Assembly (NCBI GenBank): GCA_026981935.1
Contig: JALSIC010000102.1
Span: forward strand, 1 to 38,845
Length of the DNA stretch: 38,845 nt
From: Gammaproteobacteria bacterium
Lineage (GTDB): Bacteria; Pseudomonadota; Gammaproteobacteria; SZUA-140
Direction of reading: 5' to 3'
The notes below the pieces were generated by a model, which saw nothing but the letters and a program-made list of their open reading frames with translations, was not told where the DNA came from and did no database searches. The position numbers and the translations under genes were made by a program. Shown here piece after piece: positions 27,601-34,878 of the stretch; position 1 is the first letter of the stretch; every line of letters starts with the position of its first letter.

Positions 27601-29938
27601 TGCAGATATCGTCACAAGGCCCGCAGATACTCTACCGCGCGCAAACGATCCCACCGTAGTTCTTCAGGGTCTTCTGGATTCAGGATTCGATGCCAGGATC
27701 CGTATCCTTATGGATGGAGCCGAGCGTGTATCCTCTGCCAGGCAGGCGCTTCTATCAGGAGAAGCCAGCGTATGGTTGTCGGGAGAAATGACAACCGAGT
27801 TTATCGTCAAGGCGCCATTTCTGGATGAAAATGGCTCGTCTCATCCGCATCTTACAGGCAGGTTTGCGATTCGTGTCTATCCTGGTACCCCGCTGGTCAG
27901 GGTGGATGCGATTGTCGAGAATAATTGGACATACGTTCCAGGGCCGAGAAACTTCACCTATGATGCACAGATCCTCATTGGAAATGAGGTCCACTTCGAG
28001 GTTCAGAATCTGACGCATTATCATCACGCACGCTGGCACAAAGTGGTCTGGAAGGGAGACGAACAAGCCGTTTACCCGCGCCATGATACACGTTACCTGC
28101 AGAGGACCCGTGCAATACCACATTATGATCCGAATGTGAAGGCCTCCGAGTCGGCCCTGAACGAGGCTATCAAGAGGCGTTACGAACCCATGAGTAATGT
28201 CTGGATCAATGATTACATGCCGGAGGCAGGTGCGGATAGGGGTATCGGCCCATTGCCATGGTGGCAGGTCCTGCATGTGGTGAGTGATGCCGATCCACGC
28301 GCGTATCTCGCGGTCCTCGATGGTGGAGATGCGGGCGGGTCATATTCTGCGCATTTGCGCGACAAAAACACCGATCTGCCCGTCAGTCTGGATGACTATC
28401 CCAGGGTGACGGGCGACCGGTATCAATATCCAAAGGATCAGATCATCGCGCTGTGCGAAGATGATTGCGAAACGCCGCTGACAAAAGATACTGCACACCA
28501 GCCTTCCATTGCCTTCTATCCCTATCTCATAACCGGTGACTATTACTACCTTGAGGAACTTATATTCTGGGCCAACGGGAATCTCATCAGCAGTTCCCTG
28601 GGCCGGAGAGAGTACGAGAAGGGGCTGTTTTGGACACAGCAGGTCAGAGGACAGGCATGGACGCTGCGGACCCTGGTTCAGGCCGCCTATATCTTGCCTG
28701 ATGATCATCCGTTCAAGGGTTATTTCCTGGAAAAATTGGAGAACAATGCCGACTTCTACAAACGTGCCTATCTGGATGGGAATTATGTGAATGGCAAGGG
28801 GGAAAAGATAGACTTCTCAAACCCCTTGCACGTTCTGGTTCCTCGTTTCCTCGATACCCATGCAAGGCCATGGATGGATGATTTTTTTACTTTTGCCGTG
28901 GCCTATGCTGTGGATCTTGGTTTCGAGAGCTGGCGACCACTTCTCGAATGGAAGGCAAAGTATCCGCTTGCAAGAATGGCCTCGCCCGGCGATGAATATT
29001 GTTGGATATTTGGTGCAACCTATTTTGCCAGATTCGGAACAGGAAACGGGTTTGCAGGTAATGCGCAGTGGATCCAGAGTTTCCGGGAATATTATGACGA
29101 GAACTGGGGTAGCAAGACCAACAGCCAAGGCAAGGCAGTACGGGACATGGTATGTGCGAGCGAGGAGATGGCCAATTACCTGGGGGAAAGGTACGGAAGG
29201 AAGTTCAAGAGCGGTGAAATGGAAGGGTATTCAGCAAGTCCCATGGGTTACCCCGCCAATTTGCAGCCCGCACTTGCATATCTTGTAGATTTTGGGTTGC
29301 CGGCATCCGATACCGCATGGGACAGGTTGTATAACCGTTCCGTTTTCCCTGATTACAGCTTCTATCCTCAGTTCGCCATCACGCCAAGAACCCTTAATCC
29401 GGATTATGCCATGCCCGTTATCGAGGTGTTTTCTGCATCGACTGGTGAAGTCAATACTGGCGGAAACATTAAACTGACCTGGTCGGTCAGCGGGGCCGAT
29501 GAGTGTGTCGCGACAGGCGAATGGAGCGGAGTACAGCCTTTTTCAGGAAGCCTAGACATCGAAGGCATCATGTCCGACTCGCTGTTTAACCTCGTCTGTC
29601 AAAATGAGAACGGCAAGACAAGCCGGTCCGTACTTGTGAGCGTGAAGAAAACGGAAGATGTAGAAGAACAAGGTGGCCATGAGACAGAGATGCAGAACTC
29701 GCACGAGATGCCACCTGACGGAAATTCAGGCACGAATGGGAATCACGGCGAACAGGATAACCATGCGTCGCCAGCAGTTGAGCCTGGTGAGGCTGACAAT
29801 GATCCGCTGCTGGTGCAGGATGCCTTTCCAGAATCTGCCGGAGGCGGTGGGGGGTTAGGCATCATTTTGGCTGCGCTGCTCCTGCTTTTTATCGCCTCTA
29901 TTCACAGAGGTACGGCCTCCGTCCGTGGGATGTCATAG
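24632..29938 (+). CDS. Large secreted surface protein, apparent in-frame fusion of two GlyGly-CTERM proteins
   Basis: This 1768-aa frame reads as two complete exported proteins in series. Half 1 (1-880): signal peptide (to about 30), LamG-like domain (37-237, DGAWHHVAITWSR and KVYLDGVLV), fibronectin-III-like domain (253-331), kelch/galactose-oxidase-like propeller (345-675, RGRLIVFGGGHGDYSGNEIY), Ig-like domain with GGWSG (680-755), Asn/Glu-rich linker, then GGIGASSS-hydrophobic-RRRRG (850-878). Half 2 (from Met881): new signal peptide (VLPEAQA), beta-rich region resembling PcRGLX/YetA-type polysaccharide-lyase folds (VRHAII, RFAIRVYPGTPLVRVDAIVENNW), helical region, Ig-like domain with GEWSG (1593-1670), acidic linker, and a clear GlyGly-CTERM tail (GGGGGLGIILAALLLL). 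AAGGAG precedes the first ATG by 8 nt. Met881 has its own GAGGA 9 nt upstream. The GC content is lower than in neighbours. A carbohydrate-related role is a guess from the folds. Confidence 0.85.
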   Translation: MSGVNRGNCPSIWGLVFCIFLVWCGKTSSAEIAAFLRWDFEDVQNDIVADTTGNDRSATSSNVPVLVGGISGQALRFDRENRDKLWRSITGFPSRELTVSLWVKDQRLDGRGYLFAYKSKDRRKTYFGFGGLSGMAVHVGGRYYGKVDVSLNDGAWHHVAITWSRRNGSLKVYLDGVLVHERLDVHRARDIPQEGILTIGVDPGKWSTDWDGAFTGVIDDIRIYERALHPDEISLMVSGGVGMSGDTVLPVPSRPTVLPVSPSETYVSWEHVEGAVGYRLYRDGAMVMATGYTHFIDRGLNPGAAVSYAIEAFDISGSFSAKSELASVTMPASGSVLDLLPPGHWYEVVNSSIEQQLGKTPNVMSPWSGGAYDTKRGRLIVFGGGHGDYSGNEIYAFDVNDLKWYQLTQPTAREFLSRTEPIYLDGRPSSVHTYDGLEYLPNVDRFFSSGGAIYGSGGCSGKTWLYDFAAQPPEDGWQLIEDSRAGCAMISAYDSLTGRVWYSAGQTLFEFDPLNLESPWTAHPGVFTDSFQFYMTAAIDPQSRILAALGGTGYGATPRVQVVYLDQIPIPHAVTLETTGATEIENSDAAGFDFDPVSGRFIAWNGGASVYALDVAARQWIRLDPEYSNPIVPSDPAEKGTYGRFRYIPDKNIFILTNKVTENTFFYKLSEGSGVALPYPQLDFYADSLEVPAGRNVLLVWESNNADRCFADGGWSGEKSLSGRETIGPILENTYFRLTCKSPAGDAVRQLVIKVVQENGDNGGIVDENENTPAEGEGNQNKSDEGTGDDSMGDSHQQGSETTGAVDGDAKNSQERENHNTENISDVQENGDMHINLVPADNGRRDETGGIGASSSILDMISVMLMTLIIMVRRRRGIKSMPELRSFRMIFCGVLMTGMVLPEAQASNDIKVTQIGFINVSNQVQREVYVTFGQVFSKGDVPEGYEIVIKVNEQVLPTQVDLKARHDDGSVRHAIITTKLPVIPANDELTADIVTRPADTLPRANDPTVVLQGLLDSGFDARIRILMDGAERVSSARQALLSGEASVWLSGEMTTEFIVKAPFLDENGSSHPHLTGRFAIRVYPGTPLVRVDAIVENNWTYVPGPRNFTYDAQILIGNEVHFEVQNLTHYHHARWHKVVWKGDEQAVYPRHDTRYLQRTRAIPHYDPNVKASESALNEAIKRRYEPMSNVWINDYMPEAGADRGIGPLPWWQVLHVVSDADPRAYLAVLDGGDAGGSYSAHLRDKNTDLPVSLDDYPRVTGDRYQYPKDQIIALCEDDCETPLTKDTAHQPSIAFYPYLITGDYYYLEELIFWANGNLISSSLGRREYEKGLFWTQQVRGQAWTLRTLVQAAYILPDDHPFKGYFLEKLENNADFYKRAYLDGNYVNGKGEKIDFSNPLHVLVPRFLDTHARPWMDDFFTFAVAYAVDLGFESWRPLLEWKAKYPLARMASPGDEYCWIFGATYFARFGTGNGFAGNAQWIQSFREYYDENWGSKTNSQGKAVRDMVCASEEMANYLGERYGRKFKSGEMEGYSASPMGYPANLQPALAYLVDFGLPASDTAWDRLYNRSVFPDYSFYPQFAITPRTLNPDYAMPVIEVFSASTGEVNTGGNIKLTWSVSGADECVATGEWSGVQPFSGSLDIEGIMSDSLFNLVCQNENGKTSRSVLVSVKKTEDVEEQGGHETEMQNSHEMPPDGNSGTNGNHGEQDNHASPAVEPGEADNDPLLVQDAFPESAGGGGGLGIILAALLLLFIASIHRGTASVRGMS

Positions 29939-29973
29939 AAGGGGAGCAACGAGCCGTTCTTCGATGTCACAGG

Positions 29974-30239
29974 TACTAAGACAATCGATAGTAAAGCGAC
30001 CTTCAGCGGGTGGCTGGACGGTCAGTCGCAAGGCGCGGTGGCGACGCCATAGCACGCCTATGGCAAGCCGCCGCAACACCGCGAATGGCCGTCCAGCCGC
30101 CCGCCCGGAGGGAGCGATCCAGGCGTCCCGGCTCGGCGTTGCGACCCTTGGAAAGGGCCAGCCATTCCCTGCGGGCCGCGCCTTGATCCGGAACGCCTGG
30201 GTCGCTCTGAAGGTCGCTTTACTATCGATTGTCTTAGTA
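29974..30239. mobile_element. 266-bp MITE with 33-bp perfect terminal inverted repeats
   Basis: The ends TACTAAGACAATCGATAG... and ...CTATCGATTGTCTTAGTA are perfect inverted repeats of 33 bp (29974-30006 and 30207-30239). Inside are two further hairpins that start where the terminal stem stops: 30006-30021 with 30089-30104 (16 bp, one T/G mismatch, with a 7-bp apical stem at 30046-30064), and 30113-30126 with 30193-30206 (14 bp, one T/G mismatch). The whole element can fold as a three-way junction. It has no coding capacity. The outermost TA on each side would fit a TA target duplication (Tc1/IS630-like), but this is unproven. It lies 35 bp after the large gene's stop. Confidence 0.9.
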
Positions 30240-30249
30240 ATTCAATTTA

Positions 30250-30620
30250 TTTTCTCTCTTCGGTCGAAATGAAGATGCCCTGTCATACAGCGCCTTGTGT
30301 TATATAGCGCCCTGTGTCATTCCGAGCGCAGCGGGAATGACAGTATCCTTGTCATTTCGAGCGGAGCGAGAAATCTTGGGGTCGGTGGCGTAAGATTCCT
30401 CCCTTCGGTCGGAATGACAAGGAGTGAGGTCGGAATGACAAGGAGTGAGGTCGGAATGACAAGGAGTGAGGTCGGAATGACAAGGAGTGAGGTCGGAATG
30501 GCAAGGAGTGAGGTCGGAATGACAAGGAATGAGGTCGGAATGGCAAGGAATGAGGTCGGAATGACAAGGAATGAGGTCGGAATGACAAGGAATGAGGTCG
30601 GAATGACAAGGGCTTGTGGT
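30250..30620. repeat. Family A copies followed by about ten 21-bp tandem repeats
   Basis: A partial right arm (CTCTCTTCGGTCGAAATGA), a short palindrome (CATTCCGAGCGCAGCGGGAATG) and a full copy (30351-30420) precede a run of GTCGGAATGACAAGGAGTGA plus G units with a 21-bp period to about 30617. Two variants occur, AAGGAGTGAG then AAGGAATGAG, grouped along the array. The period is a multiple of three, so it looks coding (SEVGMTR) but is not. Confidence 0.92.
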
Positions 30621-30726
30621 GGTAATTGTTGGCTTGGCAGATTTTCAAGTCATTTCTGTCGCCGACCGATAAGTTTTCCATGCAGCAGGGGCATGGCCCT
30701 GGTCACAGGTATGGAGGAAAGAGGAT

Positions 30727-31245
30727 ATGAAGATCCATGGCGGATAATTTCGGGCCTGGTGGTGGCTGGTATCTTGGCTGCTTGTGGTGGTGGGGGGCGG
30801 CAGCAGCGCCAGTTCCGGTGTGAAACTGACGGGCCTGAGCCTGGATACGGCCAATGCCACAGAACTGCATTATATGGGTGACCTTTGGCCATCCACCTTG
30901 GCCAGCGATGACAAGTTGTACATGGCCTTTGGCGATGGAACGGGCATGGAGGATTGCGTGCCCAGTTATCCCGTCAATGTCGTCAACGAGCCGGGCGTGG
31001 TAGTGTCGTGGGTTACCAAGGGCACTGCAGGCGGGTGCCTTCCCCGGTAACTTCATCGGTTCCCTGGTGCCCAAGGGAATTGGGGACAACAGCGTCTATT
31101 TCACGGCTGCCGGCAGCACCTATCCCTACACCTTGAATCTCATCAAGCTGACTTTTCAGACAGGGTAGGGCGATGTTCCCGCGGTGCCGGCATTCCAGGA
31201 TGCGGGGGTGATCAATGGTGTGATTCCTGGCCGCGGACACCCTGT
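30727..31245 (+). pseudogene. Decayed lipoprotein gene
   Basis: GGAGGAAAGAGGAT precedes ATGAAGATCCATGGCGG, then the frame breaks within seven codons. In the next frame a signal and lipobox GLVVAGILAACGGGG are readable. The frame changes again in the G-run near 30795 (SSASSGVKLTGLSLDTANATELHY...VSWVTKGTAGG) and again near 31030 (AFPGNFIGSLVPKGIGDNSVYF). A TAG at 31166-31168 is followed by more coding-like sequence (GDVPAVPAFQDAGVINGVIPG) up to the convergent gene. At least three frameshifts and one nonsense codon are needed, so it is not a functional gene. Family unknown. Confidence 0.7.
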
Positions 31246-32430
31246 TCAGAGCCTGAGCTGTCCCCACAGCCACAGTTTGTCGGTATCCGCCTTCCACTCG
31301 TTCGCGCGGTAGGCAGCGTATTTGATGCCGAGCCGGTAGCGTTCGGTAAATTTCCGCGTTGCGAGCAGATCGAGTTCACTGCCGTAGTCACTGCCGCCCG
31401 AGTCGGCAGAGAAGTCGTGATAGACTCCTGCCAGTTTTACGCCGGCCATCCTGCCGGAAACGGTGAACATGAGATCCCGCAGCCCGCCGTCTGGCGTGCT
31501 CAGGAACAGGTCGGCCCAGCCGTTGAAGGCGTGCTTGGTGGCAAGCGGGGTCTGAAAGCCGTAGGTACCGTCGTCGCTGCCCAGCACTTCGTATCCTGCC
31601 TTGAAGGTGAGCCTGCCATAGCGCAGGCCGGCTTCGAGAAAGCCATAGTCCGCGGTGTAGTCATTGGTCCGGTCATCTGCGTGCTGACGGGCCCATTCCA
31701 GGGTATAGAGCAGCCCGAGTGCCGGTGTGACGGCATGGTCGCCCTTGACGCGCAGGCCGAAGGTGTCGTTTTCCGCGCCACTGTCGTCATCCTCCAGCAG
31801 ATAGGCATAGACGGTGACGGCAAGTGGCGAGAAGCCGCGGTAGGCGGCGTGCAGGAGATGATCACTGACATCGGCATCGAATTCTCTCAGGATTCCGTTT
31901 ACCTTGTCCAGGAAGGCGTAGGTGAGTGTGGTGTCCGGCAGGGCGGTATTGACGAGGGACAGGGCGTCGAAGGTCTGTTCGTTCTGGCGCCAGCCCACGT
32001 TACCCACGAAACGGGCGTTGTCCAGGATGAGGCGCTGACGGCCGAGTTTCAGCGTCGTATCAGGCAGCCCCCGATACCCGAGGAGGGCCTGGTTGAGCTG
32101 GGTGACTTCCGGGTCGGCAACCGTGGCGTAGCCCTGTTTCTCCGGTGCATAATCGTCGAGACCGGCCACCACGCGCACGTCCTCGAATTCGCCGAAGGCG
32201 AAGAAAGCACGGTAATCCCCGGTCCGGTAACCCAGGCGTGTGCGCAGGGTGGCGGCACGGGCATCCTTGTTGAGGCTGTCCTCCGCCGCTTCGTAGCGCA
32301 GGCGCATGTCCAGACTGGCCTTGCCGCTATCCAGCGCTTCGTTGAAGCCGGCGCCGGTGACCGCAGCGGTGCTCAGCACGGTGACGATGAGACAGCAGGC
32401 CTTGATGCAGGAAAGAGTCTTTGTTTGCAC
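31246..32430 (-). CDS. Outer-membrane beta-barrel protein, alginate-export/porin-like
   Basis: This predicted exported barrel is 394 aa from the GTG at 32430, which has GAGGAGAGGACT directly upstream. An ATG nine codons earlier has no ribosome-binding site. The signal peptide ends near AAVTGAG. Strand-like repeats follow: LDMRLRYEAAEDS, RTRLGYRTGDYRAFFAFGEFEDV, TTLKLGRQRLILDNARFVGNVGWRQNEQTFD (split here for reading), YRLGIKYAAYRANEW, and a terminal strand LWLWGQLRL. The LKLGRQRL-VGNVGWRQNEQTFD pattern resembles alginate-export-type (AlgE-like) barrels found widely in gammaproteobacteria without alginate. The substrate is unknown. It is convergent with the decayed lipoprotein gene. Confidence 0.8.
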   Translation of the reverse strand: MQTKTLSCIKACCLIVTVLSTAAVTGAGFNEALDSGKASLDMRLRYEAAEDSLNKDARAATLRTRLGYRTGDYRAFFAFGEFEDVRVVAGLDDYAPEKQGYATVADPEVTQLNQALLGYRGLPDTTLKLGRQRLILDNARFVGNVGWRQNEQTFDALSLVNTALPDTTLTYAFLDKVNGILREFDADVSDHLLHAAYRGFSPLAVTVYAYLLEDDDSGAENDTFGLRVKGDHAVTPALGLLYTLEWARQHADDRTNDYTADYGFLEAGLRYGRLTFKAGYEVLGSDDGTYGFQTPLATKHAFNGWADLFLSTPDGGLRDLMFTVSGRMAGVKLAGVYHDFSADSGGSDYGSELDLLATRKFTERYRLGIKYAAYRANEWKADTDKLWLWGQLRL

Positions 32431-32497
32431 AGTCCTCTCCTCACTGTTTGTTTTCATATCAGGCTATTATTGGGACTTGCCTGAATACATGACATGA

Positions 32498-32595
32498 GTA
32501 GCCTGGATGGAGCGCAGCGAAATCCGGGATAAATGACATCTTTTCCTGGATTCCGGCCCTTGGGGCCTGCATCCATATATGGCTGCACGATGTAG
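32498..32595 (+). repeat. Family B copy
   Basis: The order is GTAGCCTGGATGGAGCGCAG, AATCCGGGATAAATGACATC, CCTGGATTCCGGCCC and GGGCCTGCATCCATATATGG, ending GGCTGCACG. It is collinear with 18233-18336. Confidence 0.85.
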
Positions 32596-32606
32596 TCTCA
32601 ATAGCT

Positions 32607-34838
32607 TCAGTAGCAGTCAAGGATGCGTTTCTGGCGGAATACCTGTTCGACCAGGAGGGCTTCCGCGGCTTCGGCCGGCAGCGGCCGTGAGGAGAGAAAG
32701 CCCTGTACCCATTCACAGTTCAGCTGTCTCAGCAGCTGTGCCTGATTTTCTGTTTCCACGCCTTCTGCCACCACCCGCAATTGCAGATTCTGGGCAAGCA
32801 GCATGAAAGTGCCCACCAGCTCGTGATTGGCCTTCTGGTCCTCCATGCCCTTGACGAAGGAACGGTCGATCTTGATGCCGTCGAAATGGAAACGATGCAG
32901 GTAGCTGAGGGAAGAGTAGCCGGTGCCGAAGTCGTCGATGTAGATATTGACGCCGGTGGCCTTGAGCTTGCGGAACAGGCGCGCCGCCTTGTCGGCATCG
33001 TGCATGATCACGCTCTCGGTGATTTCCAGGCCCACCGTGGCCGGATTGAGTCGTTCGGTCTTGAGGATGTGCTGGACACGGCGGGCAAAGTTGTGCTGCC
33101 AGAACTGGCGGTCGGAGATGTTGATGTTCATGGTCAGGTCGGCCAGGGAGGGAAAGCGCTGCTGCCATGAACTGAGCTGGCGGCAGGCTTCTTCCATGAT
33201 CCATTGACCCAGGGGGACGATGAGCCCGGTTTCCTCCGCCACGGGGATGAAATCCAGGGGCGAGATCATGCCCTTGAGGGGATGGTTCCAGCGTACCAGG
33301 GATTCGAAGCCGCAGATGGTGCCGTTCAGCAGGGAAACGATGGGCTGGTAGTAAAGGATGAACTCACCGTTGTCCAGGGCCCTGCGCAGATCGTTTTCCA
33401 GTTGCAGTCGGGCGACGGCATTTTCATGCATGCTGCGGTCGAACACCGCATAGCGGGATCTGCCCTGGGACTTGGCGAAGTACATGGCAATGTCGGCGTC
33501 ACGCAGCACCTCATCGGCGTTGTGGTATTCCGGGGTTCCCAGGGTGACGCCGATGCTGGCGGTGGTGAAGACCTCGTGGCCGTGGATGTTGAGGGATTTC
33601 TTGAGGCGCCTGAGCAGTTGTTCTGCGAGGTGAATGGCCTCCGAGACATCCTCGACTTCCGGGATGAGGACGATGAATTCGTCTCCGCCCAGGCGTCCCA
33701 CGACATCGGCGGCACGCACCGTGGATCTGAGCCGCCGGGCGATCTGCACCAGCAGCTCGTCGCCGGCGAGATGCCCCAGGCTGTCGTTGATGACCTTGAA
33801 CCGGTCCAGGTCCATGAACAGGATGGCAAAGCGTGAGGTGGGTTCCCGGTGAGCCAGGTCGATGGCCTCCTTGAGGCGTTCGAGAAAGCCGTTGCGATTG
33901 AGCAGGCCGGTGAGGGAGTCGTGGCGGGTGTCGTAGATCAGGCGCTGCTGGGCGTAGACACGGTCCGTGACGTCACGGGCGGCAATGTAGTAGAGCTGTT
34001 CGCTGGGATAGGCGGCCAGGCTGCAGGACAGCCAGCGGTAGACACCATCATGGCAGGCGAATTGCACCTCGATCAACTGGCGCTCGTCGGTGTGGGCGAT
34101 CCTGCGCAGGATCTCTTCCATCTCCGGACGCTGCTCCGGGTGGACGAAGTCGAGGAAAGGGCGCGATTTCAGGGTCCCCATGGCATGCCCCAGCGTCTGC
34201 GTCCAGGCCTCGTTGATCTGTTTGAAGTAACCGTCAAAGCCCGCGATGCCCATCAGGTCCAGGGAGAGTTCGAAGAATCGATCACGCTCGGTGACCGCAC
34301 GCCGCAGTTCCAGCGTCACCATGGCCTGGTTGACCAGCGGCGTGAAGCGTCCCAGGAGCTTGATGTGGCGGGGGCCGAAGTGGTGCTTGTCGTGGTGGGT
34401 GCAGATGAGAACGGCGCTGTGACGCCCGGTCCGCAGCTGGATGTGCAGGGCTGACTTGATGTCGAGGCAGGACGTGATGCCTGAATCGCACCACTCCGGC
34501 ACCTGGCCGACATCGAAGACCGCGACGGGGCGGCCCTTCAGGACACGCTGCAGCATGGTGCGCGGGCGCCAGCGGCTGAGCATGATGTCGGGATGGGTGG
34601 CGATGACGGGGTACAGCTGCTTGTCGTCCTGCTGCTGGAGTATGAAGGCATGGTCGAACTCGAACAGCGTATGCAGGACCTCCACCAGGCCGTTGAACAG
34701 GCTTTCGGTGGTATCCGAGAAAGTGATGGCGTGCAGGCCCTTGAGCAGGGCCTCGGATTCCACGCGCAACTGGTGTTCCCGCTGGCGGGCCCGCTCCAGG
34801 TCCAGCAGGACCTCGAAGATGCGTTCCAGCTGGGTCAT
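32607..34838 (-). CDS. GAF-PAS-GGDEF-EAL cyclic di-GMP signalling protein
   Basis: This 743-aa cytosolic protein has no membrane segment. A short coiled-coil (1-35) is followed by a GAF-like domain (about 45-185), a PAS/PAC domain (190-312, ending YYIAARDVTDR), a diguanylate cyclase domain with intact GGDEF at 384-388 and an upstream inhibitory-site motif RAAD five residues before it, and an EAL domain from about 495. The EAL signature reads ESLVRW (Glu512 kept), with EITES, DDFGTGYSSLSYL and KIDRSFV present, so phosphodiesterase activity is plausible. Both synthesis and breakdown of c-di-GMP are thus possible, gated by the sensors. It starts 40 bp after the FIST gene on the same strand, so the two are probably one operon and one pathway. 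Confidence 0.95.
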   Translation of the reverse strand: MTQLERIFEVLLDLERARQREHQLRVESEALLKGLHAITFSDTTESLFNGLVEVLHTLFEFDHAFILQQQDDKQLYPVIATHPDIMLSRWRPRTMLQRVLKGRPVAVFDVGQVPEWCDSGITSCLDIKSALHIQLRTGRHSAVLICTHHDKHHFGPRHIKLLGRFTPLVNQAMVTLELRRAVTERDRFFELSLDLMGIAGFDGYFKQINEAWTQTLGHAMGTLKSRPFLDFVHPEQRPEMEEILRRIAHTDERQLIEVQFACHDGVYRWLSCSLAAYPSEQLYYIAARDVTDRVYAQQRLIYDTRHDSLTGLLNRNGFLERLKEAIDLAHREPTSRFAILFMDLDRFKVINDSLGHLAGDELLVQIARRLRSTVRAADVVGRLGGDEFIVLIPEVEDVSEAIHLAEQLLRRLKKSLNIHGHEVFTTASIGVTLGTPEYHNADEVLRDADIAMYFAKSQGRSRYAVFDRSMHENAVARLQLENDLRRALDNGEFILYYQPIVSLLNGTICGFESLVRWNHPLKGMISPLDFIPVAEETGLIVPLGQWIMEEACRQLSSWQQRFPSLADLTMNINISDRQFWQHNFARRVQHILKTERLNPATVGLEITESVIMHDADKAARLFRKLKATGVNIYIDDFGTGYSSLSYLHRFHFDGIKIDRSFVKGMEDQKANHELVGTFMLLAQNLQLRVVAEGVETENQAQLLRQLNCEWVQGFLSSRPLPAEAAEALLVEQVFRQKRILDCY

Positions 34839-34878
34839 GGGGCAGGCGGTTCCGGGAGCGGGATTGCAAGGGTGCTGT

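Noticed and set aside
29974-30239. Large inverted repeat as an attachment site or rho-independent terminator only
   Set aside because: The perfect 33-bp ends with internal hairpins and about 266-bp length fit a MITE better; no integrase is nearby.
30297-30881. 194-aa frame with seven-residue repeats (SEVGMTR)
   Set aside because: Produced by the 21-bp non-coding array; it only joins the lipobox of the pseudogene by chance of frame.
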